The notes beneath the pieces are model-generated. The model was not told where the DNA came from. It worked only from the letters and a program-made list of their open reading frames with translations, and searched no databases. Source: Nitrospirae bacterium JdFR-81 (GTDB lineage: Bacteria > Nitrospirota > Thermodesulfovibrionia > UBA6902). Taken from it: a stretch of 39,195 nucleotides of DNA. The position numbers were made by a program, and so were the translations under genes. Every line of letters begins with the position of its first letter. Within the stretch, counting starts at the first letter, position 1. Positions 1 through 9,331 of this stretch are shown here, one piece after another. The stretch lies in NCBI GenBank assembly GCA_002011735.1, contig MTOQ01000073.1, positions 1-39,195 on the forward strand, written 5' to 3'.

Positions 1-13
1 AGAATCAGTCTTA

Positions 14-42
14 TTGACTTGCTTTCTTGTAGACACTACAAT
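14..42 (+). promoter_or_regulatory. Candidate sigma70 promoter upstream of ppdK (TTGACT-N17-TACAAT)
   Basis: TTGACT at 14-19, 17-nt spacer, TACAAT at 37-42; would give a ~140-nt leader before the ppdK ATG at 190. Confidence 0.55.
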
Positions 43-189
43 ATCTCCAGGGCGAGAGAACCTGACTTACAACACTCTCTATTTTAAGCGGACAGTAGTG
101 TAAATTTATCTTAAAATTTTGTAAAATATTCTGGTCTTTATTCGAACCTTTATCCTGCTAAATAAACAACTTTGTTTTGGAGGAATAAG

Positions 190-2913
190 ATGGCAAAGAA
201 GTATGTATATTTCTTTGGTAATGGCAAGGCAGAAGGGAACGCAAAGATGAAGAACCTCCTCGGAGGCAAGGGTGCAAACATAGCCGAGATGACAAACCTC
301 GGAATCCCTGTTCCTCCAGGATTCACCATCACCACCGAGGTCTGCACACTCTACTACAAGAACAACCGGAGATATCCAAAGGAGCTGAAGCCACAGGTGG
401 AAAAGGCCATGGCAAAGGTGGAAAAGATAATGGGCAGGAAGTTCGGAGACCCTGAGAAACCCCTCCTTGTATCAGTCCGTTCAGGTGCACGCCAGTCTAT
501 GCCAGGGATGATGGAGACCGTCCTCAATATAGGCCTCACCACCAAGACCATCCCTGGGATGATAAAGATGACCAACAACCCAAGATTCGTATACGATGCA
601 TACAGGCGACTGCTCATGATGTACGCCGATGTGGTCATGGAGAAGGCAGCAGGGATAGAGCCAGAGGATGGTCATGGCATACGTGAGAAGCTCGAACATG
701 AACTGGACAGGGTGAAGAGGGAGAAGGGCTACAAGAGCGATACCGATCTGACCGTTGATGATCTGAAGGGGCTGTGCGAGAGGTTCAAACAGATCATCAA
801 GAAGACGCTCGGGAAGGACTTCCCTGACGACCACGAGGAGCAGTTATGGGGAGGCATCGGAGCGGTCTTCCAGTCATGGATGGGGAAGAGGGCTGTTGCA
901 TACAGAAAGATCGAGGGCATCCCTGAAGACTGGGGCACCGCGGTGAATGTGCAGGCAATGGTCTTTGGGAATACAGGAGACAACTCTGCCACAGGGGTTG
1001 CATTTACCAGGAACCCCGCAACAGGTGAGGATGTGTTCTATGGGGAGTGGTTGCCAAATGCCCAGGGTGAGGATGTGGTTGCAGGCATAAGGACACCAAA
1101 CCCTGTCAATAGGGCAGGAAAGACCGAGGACACGAAGCATCTCCCCTCCCTTGAGGAGAAGATGCCAGAGATATACAGGCAATTAGACCGTATAAGGAAG
1201 AAATTAGAGAGACACTACAAGGATATGCAGGATATAGAGTTCACCATTGAGGACGGCAGGCTGTGGATGCTACAGACAAGGGTTGGTAAACGCAATGGTC
1301 AGGCAGCGATACGTATGGCCGTTGAGATGGCAAAATCAGGCCTCATCACAAAGGAAGAGGCGGTATTGAGGGTCAAGCCCAACCAGATCGATGAACTCCT
1401 CCATCCAAGCGTTGATCCTGGTGAGGAGAAGAAGGCCACCCTGCTCGCAAAGGGACTGCCGGCAGGGCCAGGTGGTGCCACAGGGAGGATCGTCTTTACT
1501 GCTGATGATGCAGAGGCATGGGCGAAGAAAGGCGAGAAGGTGATCCTGGTAAGGACAGAGACCTCTCCTGAGGATGTCCATGGCATGCACGCAGCAGAGG
1601 CCATCCTTACCGCAAAGGGAGGGATGACAAGCCATGCTGCACTCGTCGCAAGGGGATGGGGCAAATGTTGCATAGTCGGTTGTTCTGATCTTGATATAAA
1701 CCTCAGGAAGAGGGAGATACATGTAAACGGCAGGGTATTGAAGGAGGGCGACTGGATCACCCTCAACGGCACAGCAGGCAAGGTCTACGAAGGCAGACTC
1801 AACCTCCTGCCTGCTGATCCAGAGCACAACAAGTGGTATAAGGAGTTGATGAGATGGGCAGATAGGTTCAGGAAGCTCAAGGTGAGGACAAATGCAGATA
1901 CCCCTAACGATGCTGCCATAGCACGCCAGTATGGTGCAGAGGGGATAGGCCTCTGCAGGACAGAGCACATGTTCTTCGGGCCTGACAGGATAAGGGCAAT
2001 GAGGGAGATGATCCTTGCAGACACAACAGAGGAGAGGAAGAAGGCGCTTGCAAAGCTCCTTCCGATGCAGAAGAATGACTTTAAGGGGATATTCAGGGCG
2101 ATGAAGGGGCTGCCGGTAACCATCAGATTGCTGGATCCACCACTGCATGAGTTCCTCCCCCACAGTGACAGGGAACTCAAAGAGATTGCAAAGGAGATGA
2201 ATGTACCCTTTGATAAACTGGATGCCAAGAACAAGTCCCTCCACGAGTTCAACCCCATGCTCGGTCATCGCGGTTGCAGGCTTGGTGTCACATATCCTGA
2301 GATATACGAGATGCAGGTTCAGGCGATAATGGAGGCTGCCTGTGAACTGAAGAAAGAAGGTGTAAAGGTCATACCCGAGATCATGATACCACTTGTTGGT
2401 CATGTCAATGAGCTGAGGATGATGAAGGAGATGGTCGTCAATGTGGCCAATGATGTTCAGAGGACCTATAAGACAAGGGTATCCTATACGGTTGGGACCA
2501 TGATCGAGCTACCCCGGGCATGTGTCACATCAGATGAGATAGCAGAGGTTGCTGACTTCTACTCCTTTGGCACAAACGATCTCACCCAGACGGTCTATGG
2601 CCTCTCAAGGGATGATGCAGGTAAATTCCTGCCATACTACGTTGACAGGGGCATACTCAGGGATGACCCTTTCATTACCATAGACACCAATGGTGTCGGT
2701 GCGTTGATGCGTATCGCTGTAGAGAAGGGCAAGAAGGTCAAGAAGAACCTCAAGCTTGGCATATGCGGAGAACACGGAGGAGAACCAAAGTCAGTGGAGT
2801 TCTGTCATAACATCGGCCTTGACTATGTAAGCTGTTCTCCGTTCAGGGTTCCGATAGCACGGTTTGCAGCAGCCCAGGCAGCCCTTAAGGAGAAGCCAAA
2901 GAAGAAGAGATAA
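190..2913 (+). CDS. ppdK: Pyruvate, phosphate dikinase
   Basis: Motifs GGKGANIAEM, GGMTSHAALVARGWGKCCIVG (phospho-His), FGTNDLTQ, GICGEHGG. GGAGG at 180-184 favours the ATG at 190 over the 172 start in the ORF track. Confidence 0.97.
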   Translation: MAKKYVYFFGNGKAEGNAKMKNLLGGKGANIAEMTNLGIPVPPGFTITTEVCTLYYKNNRRYPKELKPQVEKAMAKVEKIMGRKFGDPEKPLLVSVRSGARQSMPGMMETVLNIGLTTKTIPGMIKMTNNPRFVYDAYRRLLMMYADVVMEKAAGIEPEDGHGIREKLEHELDRVKREKGYKSDTDLTVDDLKGLCERFKQIIKKTLGKDFPDDHEEQLWGGIGAVFQSWMGKRAVAYRKIEGIPEDWGTAVNVQAMVFGNTGDNSATGVAFTRNPATGEDVFYGEWLPNAQGEDVVAGIRTPNPVNRAGKTEDTKHLPSLEEKMPEIYRQLDRIRKKLERHYKDMQDIEFTIEDGRLWMLQTRVGKRNGQAAIRMAVEMAKSGLITKEEAVLRVKPNQIDELLHPSVDPGEEKKATLLAKGLPAGPGGATGRIVFTADDAEAWAKKGEKVILVRTETSPEDVHGMHAAEAILTAKGGMTSHAALVARGWGKCCIVGCSDLDINLRKREIHVNGRVLKEGDWITLNGTAGKVYEGRLNLLPADPEHNKWYKELMRWADRFRKLKVRTNADTPNDAAIARQYGAEGIGLCRTEHMFFGPDRIRAMREMILADTTEERKKALAKLLPMQKNDFKGIFRAMKGLPVTIRLLDPPLHEFLPHSDRELKEIAKEMNVPFDKLDAKNKSLHEFNPMLGHRGCRLGVTYPEIYEMQVQAIMEAACELKKEGVKVIPEIMIPLVGHVNELRMMKEMVVNVANDVQRTYKTRVSYTVGTMIELPRACVTSDEIAEVADFYSFGTNDLTQTVYGLSRDDAGKFLPYYVDRGILRDDPFITIDTNGVGALMRIAVEKGKKVKKNLKLGICGEHGGEPKSVEFCHNIGLDYVSCSPFRVPIARFAAAQAALKEKPKKKR

Positions 2914-2920
2914 GGTTGTT

Positions 2921-3508
2921 TTAAAAGACATACCTTATCAATACAAACCCACCGATCAAGAGCACAAGGAAGACGATGGTGAGGAGGTTGAAGTACCTAT
3001 CAATAAAATCCCTGATGGGCGGGCCAAACCTGTAGATCAGGGCAGCAACCAAAAAGAACCTGCCCGCCCTTCCAGCTATTGAGGCAAGAACAAACACAGG
3101 GAAGCTTATCTTGAAGGCCCCCGCCGCTATGGTAAAGACCTTATATGGTATCGGTGTAAACCCTGCTATACCAACTGCCCAGGCATCATATCGCATATAC
3201 AGGGACTGTATGTATTCATACTTATCCATCGCCCCATAGAACCTTATTATAGGCATACCTATTGTATCGATCAGTTTAAGCCCTATAAAGTAGCCAAACA
3301 TCCCTCCAAGCACAGAGCCAAGCGTGCAGACAAGGGCATATCCAAAGGCCCTCCTCGGTATGGATATGGCAAGGGTTATCAGCAGGACATCAGGAGGAAC
3401 AGGAAAGAAAGAAGACTCCGCAAATGCCAGGACAAAGAGTGCGGGTAGCGCATAAGGGGTCTCGGCCCAGTGCAACACCCAGTCATATAGCCTCTTAAGG
3501 TATCGCAT
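2921..3508 (-). CDS. YqaA/DedA-like (VTT/SNARE-associated) membrane protein
   Basis: 195-aa hydrophobic protein, AESSFFPVPPDVLLITLA... GGMFGYFIGL pattern typical of the YqaA family. Confidence 0.85.
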   Translation of the reverse strand: MRYLKRLYDWVLHWAETPYALPALFVLAFAESSFFPVPPDVLLITLAISIPRRAFGYALVCTLGSVLGGMFGYFIGLKLIDTIGMPIIRFYGAMDKYEYIQSLYMRYDAWAVGIAGFTPIPYKVFTIAAGAFKISFPVFVLASIAGRAGRFFLVAALIYRFGPPIRDFIDRYFNLLTIVFLVLLIGGFVLIRYVF

Positions 3509-3533
3509 ATCCTAATAATACACAATGTTTGCC

Positions 3534-3575
3534 GTAATGTGTAATCAGTAACTCGTCACCCGTTACTCATCACAA
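3534..3575. repeat. Degenerate 7-bp tandem repeat (about six units)
   Basis: Contiguous units GTAATGT GTAATCA GTAACTC GTCACCC GTTACTC ATCACAA. Confidence 0.6.
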
Positions 3576-3600
3576 AAAAAGGCGGGGTTAAAGATCCGCC
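3574..3600 (-). terminator. Rho-independent terminator
   Basis: Minus strand GGCGG ATCTTTAACC CCGCC followed by TTTTTTT. Confidence 0.75.
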
Positions 3601-3699
3601 TCCTCTGTCAGGCATAAGCCTGAAAAGGGGGGTTTAACCGCCGCCGCTGCAACAAAGAAGAAGGCTGATGATGACAGACAGAATCTTATGACCAGGGAT
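3574..3699 (-). ncRNA. Candidate ~125-nt orphan small RNA
   Basis: Strong promoter at 3705-3733 and intrinsic terminator at 3574-3600 bracket a non-coding segment containing the hairpin CAGGC-TTAT-GCCTG. Confidence 0.5.
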
Positions 3700-3704
3700 A
3701 ATCT

Positions 3705-3733
3705 ATTATACCAGGCGGAGAGGAATCTGTCCA
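3705..3733 (-). promoter_or_regulatory. Extended -10 sigma70-type promoter (TGGACA-N17-TATAAT)
   Basis: Minus strand TGGACA (3728-3733), 17-nt spacer, TGG-TATAAT (TATAAT at 3705-3710). Confidence 0.7.
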
Positions 3734-3819
3734 GCAAAAAATGAGGGGGACACTCACATCCAAAAATAATCATATTTTTCAATAGATTGCGTGAAATACT
3801 TAATAAATTACTTAAAAGG

Positions 3820-4806
3820 TCAGGTATAGAGCCTGATGGCCCTTACCACCTCATCTATGGTCTCAGAGGCAACCCTCCTTGCCCTTTCAGCGCCTGAGCT
3901 GATCACCTCCCTCAGCACCTCAGGCCTCTCCTTGAGGCTGTTTCTCTTCTGCCAAATGGGCTCAAGCACCCTGAAGATGTTCTTGATCAGGACCTTTTTA
4001 CAATCTATACAACCTATCCTGGCAGTGCGGCACCCCTCGGCCACCTCATCCTGCTCTGCCTTTGAGGAGAATATCTTATGCAGCTGAAAGACCGGTGACT
4101 TCTCAGGCTCCCCTGGGTCTGTCCTCCTTATCCTCTGCGGATCGGTGGTCATGGTCCTTATCTTCTGTTCAACCACCTCAGGGGGATCTGAGAGGTAGAT
4201 ACAGTTATTATAGCTCTTGCTCATCTTACGGCCATCAAGCCCTGTAACCTTTGGAAACTCCGTAAGAAGGGCCTCTGGTTCAGGAAAGACCCTGCCATAA
4301 AAATTATTAAACCTCCTGCATATCTCCCTCGTCAGTTCAAGGTGAGAGACCTGATCGATCCCCACAGGCACATAGTTGGCCTTATAGATCAGTATATCCG
4401 CTGACTGTAGTAACGGGTACCCAAGGAATCCATAGGTGTTGAGATCCTTGTCCTTCATCTCAAACTGCTTCTCCTTGTATGTGGGGACCCTCTCGAGCCA
4501 GCCAAGGGGTGTAATCATCGAGAGCAGGACATGCAGAACCGCATGTTCTGGCACGTGGGACTGTATAAATATGGTTGACCTCTCTGGATCAAGCCCTGCA
4601 GACAGCCAGTTCATGATCAGGTCTTCCACATAATCCCTTATCATGGATGTATCCGCATACTGGGATGTAAGGGCATGCCAGTCTGCAACAAAATAATAAC
4701 ATTCGTACTCATCCTGCAGTCTCACCCAGTTCTGGAGCGCACCAACGAGATTACCTATATGCAACCGTCCACTCGGCTGCATTCCGCTTAAGACCCTCTT
4801 CTTCAT
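3820..4806 (-). CDS. trpS: Tryptophanyl-tRNA synthetase
   Basis: SGMQPSGRLHIGNLVGAL (HIGH-type) and DGRKMSKSYNN (KMSKS). Confidence 0.97.
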   Translation of the reverse strand: MKKRVLSGMQPSGRLHIGNLVGALQNWVRLQDEYECYYFVADWHALTSQYADTSMIRDYVEDLIMNWLSAGLDPERSTIFIQSHVPEHAVLHVLLSMITPLGWLERVPTYKEKQFEMKDKDLNTYGFLGYPLLQSADILIYKANYVPVGIDQVSHLELTREICRRFNNFYGRVFPEPEALLTEFPKVTGLDGRKMSKSYNNCIYLSDPPEVVEQKIRTMTTDPQRIRRTDPGEPEKSPVFQLHKIFSSKAEQDEVAEGCRTARIGCIDCKKVLIKNIFRVLEPIWQKRNSLKERPEVLREVISSGAERARRVASETIDEVVRAIRLYT

Positions 4807-4842
4807 ACCCTATCTCCTTAAAGCCATCGTGGGATTTGATTA

Positions 4843-5514
4843 TTACAATAGTCGCAACAACGCAAGAAACAGATTCACAAGGGGAATGACAAAATACTGC
4901 GCTATCCCTGTCACTATCAGCACTATCACTATGATAAAACCGAATGGTTCTATCCTGCTGAATGATATCGCCTGCTTATAAGGCAGAAGCCCTACAAGCA
5001 CCCTCCCACCATCAAGTGGTGGTATCGGTATAAGATTGAATGATGCAAGGACGACATTAATTATAATACTCGATGTAAACATCAACATCAATGGCTTTAA
5101 TATCCTTGCGGTCACAACAGCAGGTGAGACCGCAGAGAGGGGTGCAATCAAGAATTTGATTATCAGGAGGCTCAGTACAGCAAGTAGTATGTTCATTAAA
5201 GGTCCTGCAGCAGCAGAGATGGCCATATCCCTCCGCGGGTCCCTGAAATTCTGAGGATTTATGGGGACAGGCTTTGCATAGCCAAAGACAAACTGTCCAT
5301 TTGTAAAGATGAATAACATCAGGGGCATCAGTATGGTGCCAACAGGGTCTATATGGACAAAGGGGTTGAGCGTGAGTCTGCCGACAAACTTGGCGGTGGG
5401 ATCACCGAGCCTGTTTGCAACAAACCCGTGGGCAACCTCATGAAAGGTGATGGCAATGAGTATGGGGAGGATGGATATAATTATCTGCCTTATCATCACG
5501 CCTGAAGGATCCAT
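4843..5514 (-). CDS. Site-2 protease family (M50) membrane metalloprotease
   Basis: HEVAHG (HExxH) in a TM segment, NLIPIPPLDGGRVL motif. Confidence 0.93.
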   Translation of the reverse strand: MDPSGVMIRQIIISILPILIAITFHEVAHGFVANRLGDPTAKFVGRLTLNPFVHIDPVGTILMPLMLFIFTNGQFVFGYAKPVPINPQNFRDPRRDMAISAAAGPLMNILLAVLSLLIIKFLIAPLSAVSPAVVTARILKPLMLMFTSSIIINVVLASFNLIPIPPLDGGRVLVGLLPYKQAISFSRIEPFGFIIVIVLIVTGIAQYFVIPLVNLFLALLRLL

Positions 5515-5618
5515 AGCCCTTTGAGTATCCTATTTTAACCGAAGACAGGATAAAATTACATAACCTTGAGATTATGGATAATTTTTTTGTCTGTCGGTAT
5601 AATTATTAAACTTTGGTT

Positions 5619-5648
5619 GAGGGCTTCGGGTGGAATCCCTGGAGCCTC
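5619..5648 (+). promoter_or_regulatory. Hairpin in the pckG 5' leader
   Basis: GAGGGCT...AGCCTC outer stem (one G bulge) with inner GGG-TGGAAT-CCC; a TATAAT lies upstream at about 5598-5603. Confidence 0.35.
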
Positions 5649-5695
5649 TCTATCAATATAGTTGAGGGAAGAACCTATCCTGAGTGGAGGTAGAT

Positions 5696-7486
5696 ATGGA
5701 GATACCAATAAAAAACAAAAGGCTTGCAGGATGGATCAGGGAGGTTGCAGAGCTGTGCACCCCTGAGGACATCTATGTGTGTAATGGTTCAAGGCAGGAG
5801 TATGAGAGACTGATGAGGATGATGGTTGACAGCAGGATGGCCATACCGCTCAAGAAGAGGCCCAATAGCTTTCTGTTCCGGTCAGATCCGAGTGATGTTG
5901 CAAGGGTCGAGGATCGCACATATATCAGCACCCCTTCCAGGGAAGATGCCGGACCAACAAACAACTGGATAGAGCCTGACAGGCTCAAGAAGACGATGCT
6001 GACACTATACAGGGGATGTATGAAGGGCAGAACCATGTATGTGATACCCTTCTCGATGGGACCCATCGGCTCTCCGATGTCGAAGATCGGTGTTGAGATA
6101 TCAGACAGCCCGTATGTCGTTGTCAACATGCATATTATGACCCGTGTGGGTAACAGGGTTATCGAGGCCCTTGGTGAGGATGGCGATTTTGTCCCCTGCC
6201 TGCACTCGATCGGTGCGCCATTATCAGAGGGGCAGAAGGACTCCCTGTGGCCATGTGCACCCATGGAGAAGAAATACATAAGTCACTTTCCTGAGGAGAA
6301 CCTGATATGGTCTTATGGCTCAGGCTATGGAGGGAATGCACTGCTTGGGAAGAAATGCATGGGCCTCCGCATCGCCTCTGCCATGGCGAGGCGTGAGGGA
6401 TGGATGGCAGAGCACATGCTCATACTGAGGCTTATAAGCCCTGAGGGCAGGAGATACCATATCGCTGCTGCCTTCCCATCTGCATGCGGAAAGACCAACC
6501 TTGCGATGATTCAGCCGTCAATACCGGGATGGAGGGCAGAATGTATAGGGGATGATATCGCCTGGATGAGGATCGGTGATGATGGTCGTCTCTATGCCAT
6601 TAACCCTGAGAGTGGATTCTTCGGGGTTGCTCCTGGGACATCGTATGAGACAAACTCGGTGGCCATGGAGACGCTCAGGGAGAATGTAATCTTCACCAAC
6701 TGTGCACTCACTGACGATGGTGATGTCTGGTGGGAGGGGATGACCGATGATGTCCCGTCCCATGCAATAGACTGGAGGGGTAACGACTGGACACCTGAGA
6801 GCCCAGGAGACGCAGCACACCCGAATGCAAGGTTCACCGCGCCTGTATCCCAGTGTCCTATAATCTCCAGTGATTGGGACAACCCTGATGGTGTGCCTAT
6901 AGACATATTCATCTTCGGTGGCAGGAGGAGCACCGTTGTGCCGCTTGTGTATGAGGCATTCAACTGGGATCATGGTGTCTTTATGGGTGCCACTGCGTCG
7001 TCAGAGACGACCGCTGCAAATATCGGTGCGATCGGCAACCTGAGATACGACCCGTTCGCCATGAAGCCATTCTGTGGCTATAACATGGCCGATTACTTTA
7101 AGCACTGGCTCGATATGGGTGACAGACTCAGGGACAAGGCACCAAGGATATTTTATGTAAACTGGTTCAGAAAGGACGGAGATGGCAGGTTCCTCTGGCC
7201 TGGCTTTCGTGAAAACAGCCGGGTGCTCAAGTGGATGTGCGAACGGATAGACGGTAAGGTGGATGCTGTAAAGACCCCTATCGGCCTCCTGCCGAGGATG
7301 GAGGACCTGGATCTAAAAGGCCTGGACATACCACCTGAGGACATGAGGGAACTGTTGAGTGTGGATATCTCGCAGTGGAAGGCCGAGATACCCAACATAG
7401 AGCACCACTTCAAGACGTTCGGGGCAAGGCTGCCTGATAGGCTCTGGAGACAGCTTGAGGAGTTCAAGGGGCGCCTTGGCGGCTAA
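5696..7486 (+). CDS. pckG: Phosphoenolpyruvate carboxykinase (GTP)
   Basis: [12 protein letters not shown] (P-loop with catalytic Cys), [17 protein letters not shown]...FLWPGF. GGAGG at 5686-5690 favours ATG 5696 over GTG 5684. Confidence 0.97.
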   Translation: MEIPIKNKRLAGWIREVAELCTPEDIYVCNGSRQEYERLMRMMVDSRMAIPLKKRPNSFLFRSDPSDVARVEDRTYISTPSREDAGPTNNWIEPDRLKKTMLTLYRGCMKGRTMYVIPFSMGPIGSPMSKIGVEISDSPYVVVNMHIMTRVGNRVIEALGEDGDFVPCLHSIGAPLSEGQKDSLWPCAPMEKKYISHFPEENLIWSYGSGYGGNALLGKKCMGLRIASAMARREGWMAEHMLILRLISPEGRRYHIAAAFPSACGKTNLAMIQPSIPGWRAECIGDDIAWMRIGDDGRLYAINPESGFFGVAPGTSYETNSVAMETLRENVIFTNCALTDDGDVWWEGMTDDVPSHAIDWRGNDWTPESPGDAAHPNARFTAPVSQCPIISSDWDNPDGVPIDIFIFGGRRSTVVPLVYEAFNWDHGVFMGATASSETTAANIGAIGNLRYDPFAMKPFCGYNMADYFKHWLDMGDRLRDKAPRIFYVNWFRKDGDGRFLWPGFRENSRVLKWMCERIDGKVDAVKTPIGLLPRMEDLDLKGLDIPPEDMRELLSVDISQWKAEIPNIEHHFKTFGARLPDRLWRQLEEFKGRLGG

Positions 7487-7523
7487 AGAGATTAATCCCT
7501 CCGTGCTGATGTAAAATATTAGT

Positions 7524-9284
7524 ATGATAAAAGCCGAGGCGCAAAAGTCAGTCGGTGTCCACAGAAAGACCCTGCTCAATGTCCTGGGTGTTGTCTATAT
7601 CCATCATAAAACGAGTGATGGAGGTGATATCTATCTCACAAGGTTTGCAGAGAGATACAGCAGACACCTCGAGATAGAGAACTGGTATGAGAAGGAGTGG
7701 TTCAATAAGAACAGGGTGAGGCTTGCAGGGACAGGCTCTGTATACAGGGTGCCCACAAAGGAGGTCGATGGGAAGGTGCTCAACCTCGTCATCAAGAACT
7801 CCAGGGTTGGTGAGGATGTGCCTGTTGACACCCACACCCTCCAGGAATTCTGTGACGCAGAGTTCAACAGTCCATGGGAGGAGTTCTCACTGGTTATGGA
7901 ACTGAGGGAGAGCATGTATGGTCCAAGGGATCTGAGGATAAACACGCAACTTCCGATGGCCATCTATGTCCCGCCCGAGAGGATGCAGATATGGCAGAGT
8001 GGCAGGTCAAAGGCAAAGATCAACAGGATAAGGGCAAAGCACCCAGGCATAGACCTTGATATACTGAAACAGTATAAGCTCATCTATAAGTGGATAGATG
8101 GGAAGGATCTGCTCCAGTTATTTAAACATATAGATATCGAAGAGGACAAAAGGCTTGAGCACCTCAGGATACTTGACAGGATGGTTATGGAGCATCTCAT
8201 GAAGAAGGGTTACCTCGTGGCTGACATGAAGCCAGAGCATATCATAATAAACGAGGAGGATTCAAAGAGGGTCGAGGAGCTTGGCAATTCAGGCCCAGGA
8301 AAACAGATAGAATACCTGTATGAACTCATCCATGCAGGGAGATACTCTGTGGTGGACTATGAATTGATGCTCAGGACACCAGAACACGAGGCCGAGGTCA
8401 AGAACTCAAGGAGACACTCCTATCTCGACGACCAGAGGGACAGGTTCATCCCCACGCCACTGCCACCCCATCTGTCCAGTATGGAGATAATGGGTGTCCC
8501 TTACATCTATGGCCATGCCGAGAGCACAGGAGGCCGCCTGTGGGTGGTTGGAAGGAACGCCCGATTATTCGATTACTTCCTTCCCGAGAGGTGGAGGAAG
8601 ACACCAAATATAAGACTCTCCAACAGGAAAGAGGTTTATTACACTGTAACAAAGGATAACATCCACCTCGTATGGAAGACATCAAGGGTGGGGGAGATAC
8701 CCGAAAAAGAGGAGGAGAGGTATCACCCAGGTCTTGGAGAGGCAGGAATAAACAGTCCGTTTGAGGAGTTTGCAATCGCCCATGAACTGACCAGGCTCGG
8801 CATCCCGTGTGTATATGTGAGGGCCATTTATATGACTGGAAGTCCGAAGATAGAGCCCTCTGTAGACCTGAGGAAGTATAAATCCCACAAGGATATACTT
8901 GACCCCGAGGGCAACCCTGTGCTCAGGGAGGACCACAATTATATAATGATCCAGGGATACTATAACGGGCCTGATGAGTGGGTTGCAAGACAGAAGGGCC
9001 CGCTGTATAGACCTGTTGATCTCGAGAGGGCTGTAACCGAGGGCCTGATAGACAGGGCACTCTGTATCAGGCTCCTTGCAGACACAAAGAAGAGGCTTGA
9101 GGATGTGGGATATGATGGCTCATTATTGAAACCCGATGACCTGCTCATTACTGTGGACAATCGTGGTGAGATAGTGATGGATGAATCAGGCAGGCCACTT
9201 GTGGTAATCTGTAACTTTGAGGTTATACTGAAACGCCCTCTCAATAGCCACCGTAGCTCAACAGGTAGAGCAGGGCATTCGTAA
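7524..9284 (+). CDS. Uncharacterised protein with two tandem diverged kinase-like units
   Basis: 586-aa ORF. Unit 1: LVIKNSRVGE, SPWEEFSLVMEL, GYLVADMKPEHIIIN, VVDYELML. Unit 2: LVWKTSRVGE, SPFEEFAIAHEL, GYDGSLLKPDDLLIT, VICNFEVIL. The last 12-13 codons lie inside a tRNA gene. Confidence 0.8.
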   Translation: MIKAEAQKSVGVHRKTLLNVLGVVYIHHKTSDGGDIYLTRFAERYSRHLEIENWYEKEWFNKNRVRLAGTGSVYRVPTKEVDGKVLNLVIKNSRVGEDVPVDTHTLQEFCDAEFNSPWEEFSLVMELRESMYGPRDLRINTQLPMAIYVPPERMQIWQSGRSKAKINRIRAKHPGIDLDILKQYKLIYKWIDGKDLLQLFKHIDIEEDKRLEHLRILDRMVMEHLMKKGYLVADMKPEHIIINEEDSKRVEELGNSGPGKQIEYLYELIHAGRYSVVDYELMLRTPEHEAEVKNSRRHSYLDDQRDRFIPTPLPPHLSSMEIMGVPYIYGHAESTGGRLWVVGRNARLFDYFLPERWRKTPNIRLSNRKEVYYTVTKDNIHLVWKTSRVGEIPEKEEERYHPGLGEAGINSPFEEFAIAHELTRLGIPCVYVRAIYMTGSPKIEPSVDLRKYKSHKDILDPEGNPVLREDHNYIMIQGYYNGPDEWVARQKGPLYRPVDLERAVTEGLIDRALCIRLLADTKKRLEDVGYDGSLLKPDDLLITVDNRGEIVMDESGRPLVVICNFEVILKRPLNSHRSSTGRAGHS

Positions 9285-9319
9285 TGCTCAGGTTAGGGGT
9301 TCGAGTCCCCTCGGTGGCT
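9247..9319 (+). tRNA. tRNA-Thr (anticodon CGT)
   Basis: Full cloverleaf: acceptor GCCACCG/CGGTGGC, D stem GCTC/GAGC, anticodon stem GGGCA/TGCTC with loop TTCGTAA, T arm AGGGG-TTCGAGT-CCCCT; discriminator T, CCA not encoded. Confidence 0.95.
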
Positions 9320-9331
9320 CTTCCTATCAAC

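Noticed and set aside
1336-2403. 355-aa minus-strand ORF antisense to ppdK
   Set aside because: Fully inside a clear ppdK coding region; translation is rich in Cys/His/Pro/Leu as expected of an antisense frame, with no recognisable motif.
3588-3782. 64-aa minus-strand ORF MKNMIIFGCECPPHF...
   Set aside because: No family resemblance or ribosome-binding site; an internal strong promoter and terminator better explain the segment as an RNA gene.
6518-6973. Overlapping minus-strand ORFs within pckG
   Set aside because: Antisense frames of a strongly supported gene; no motif support.
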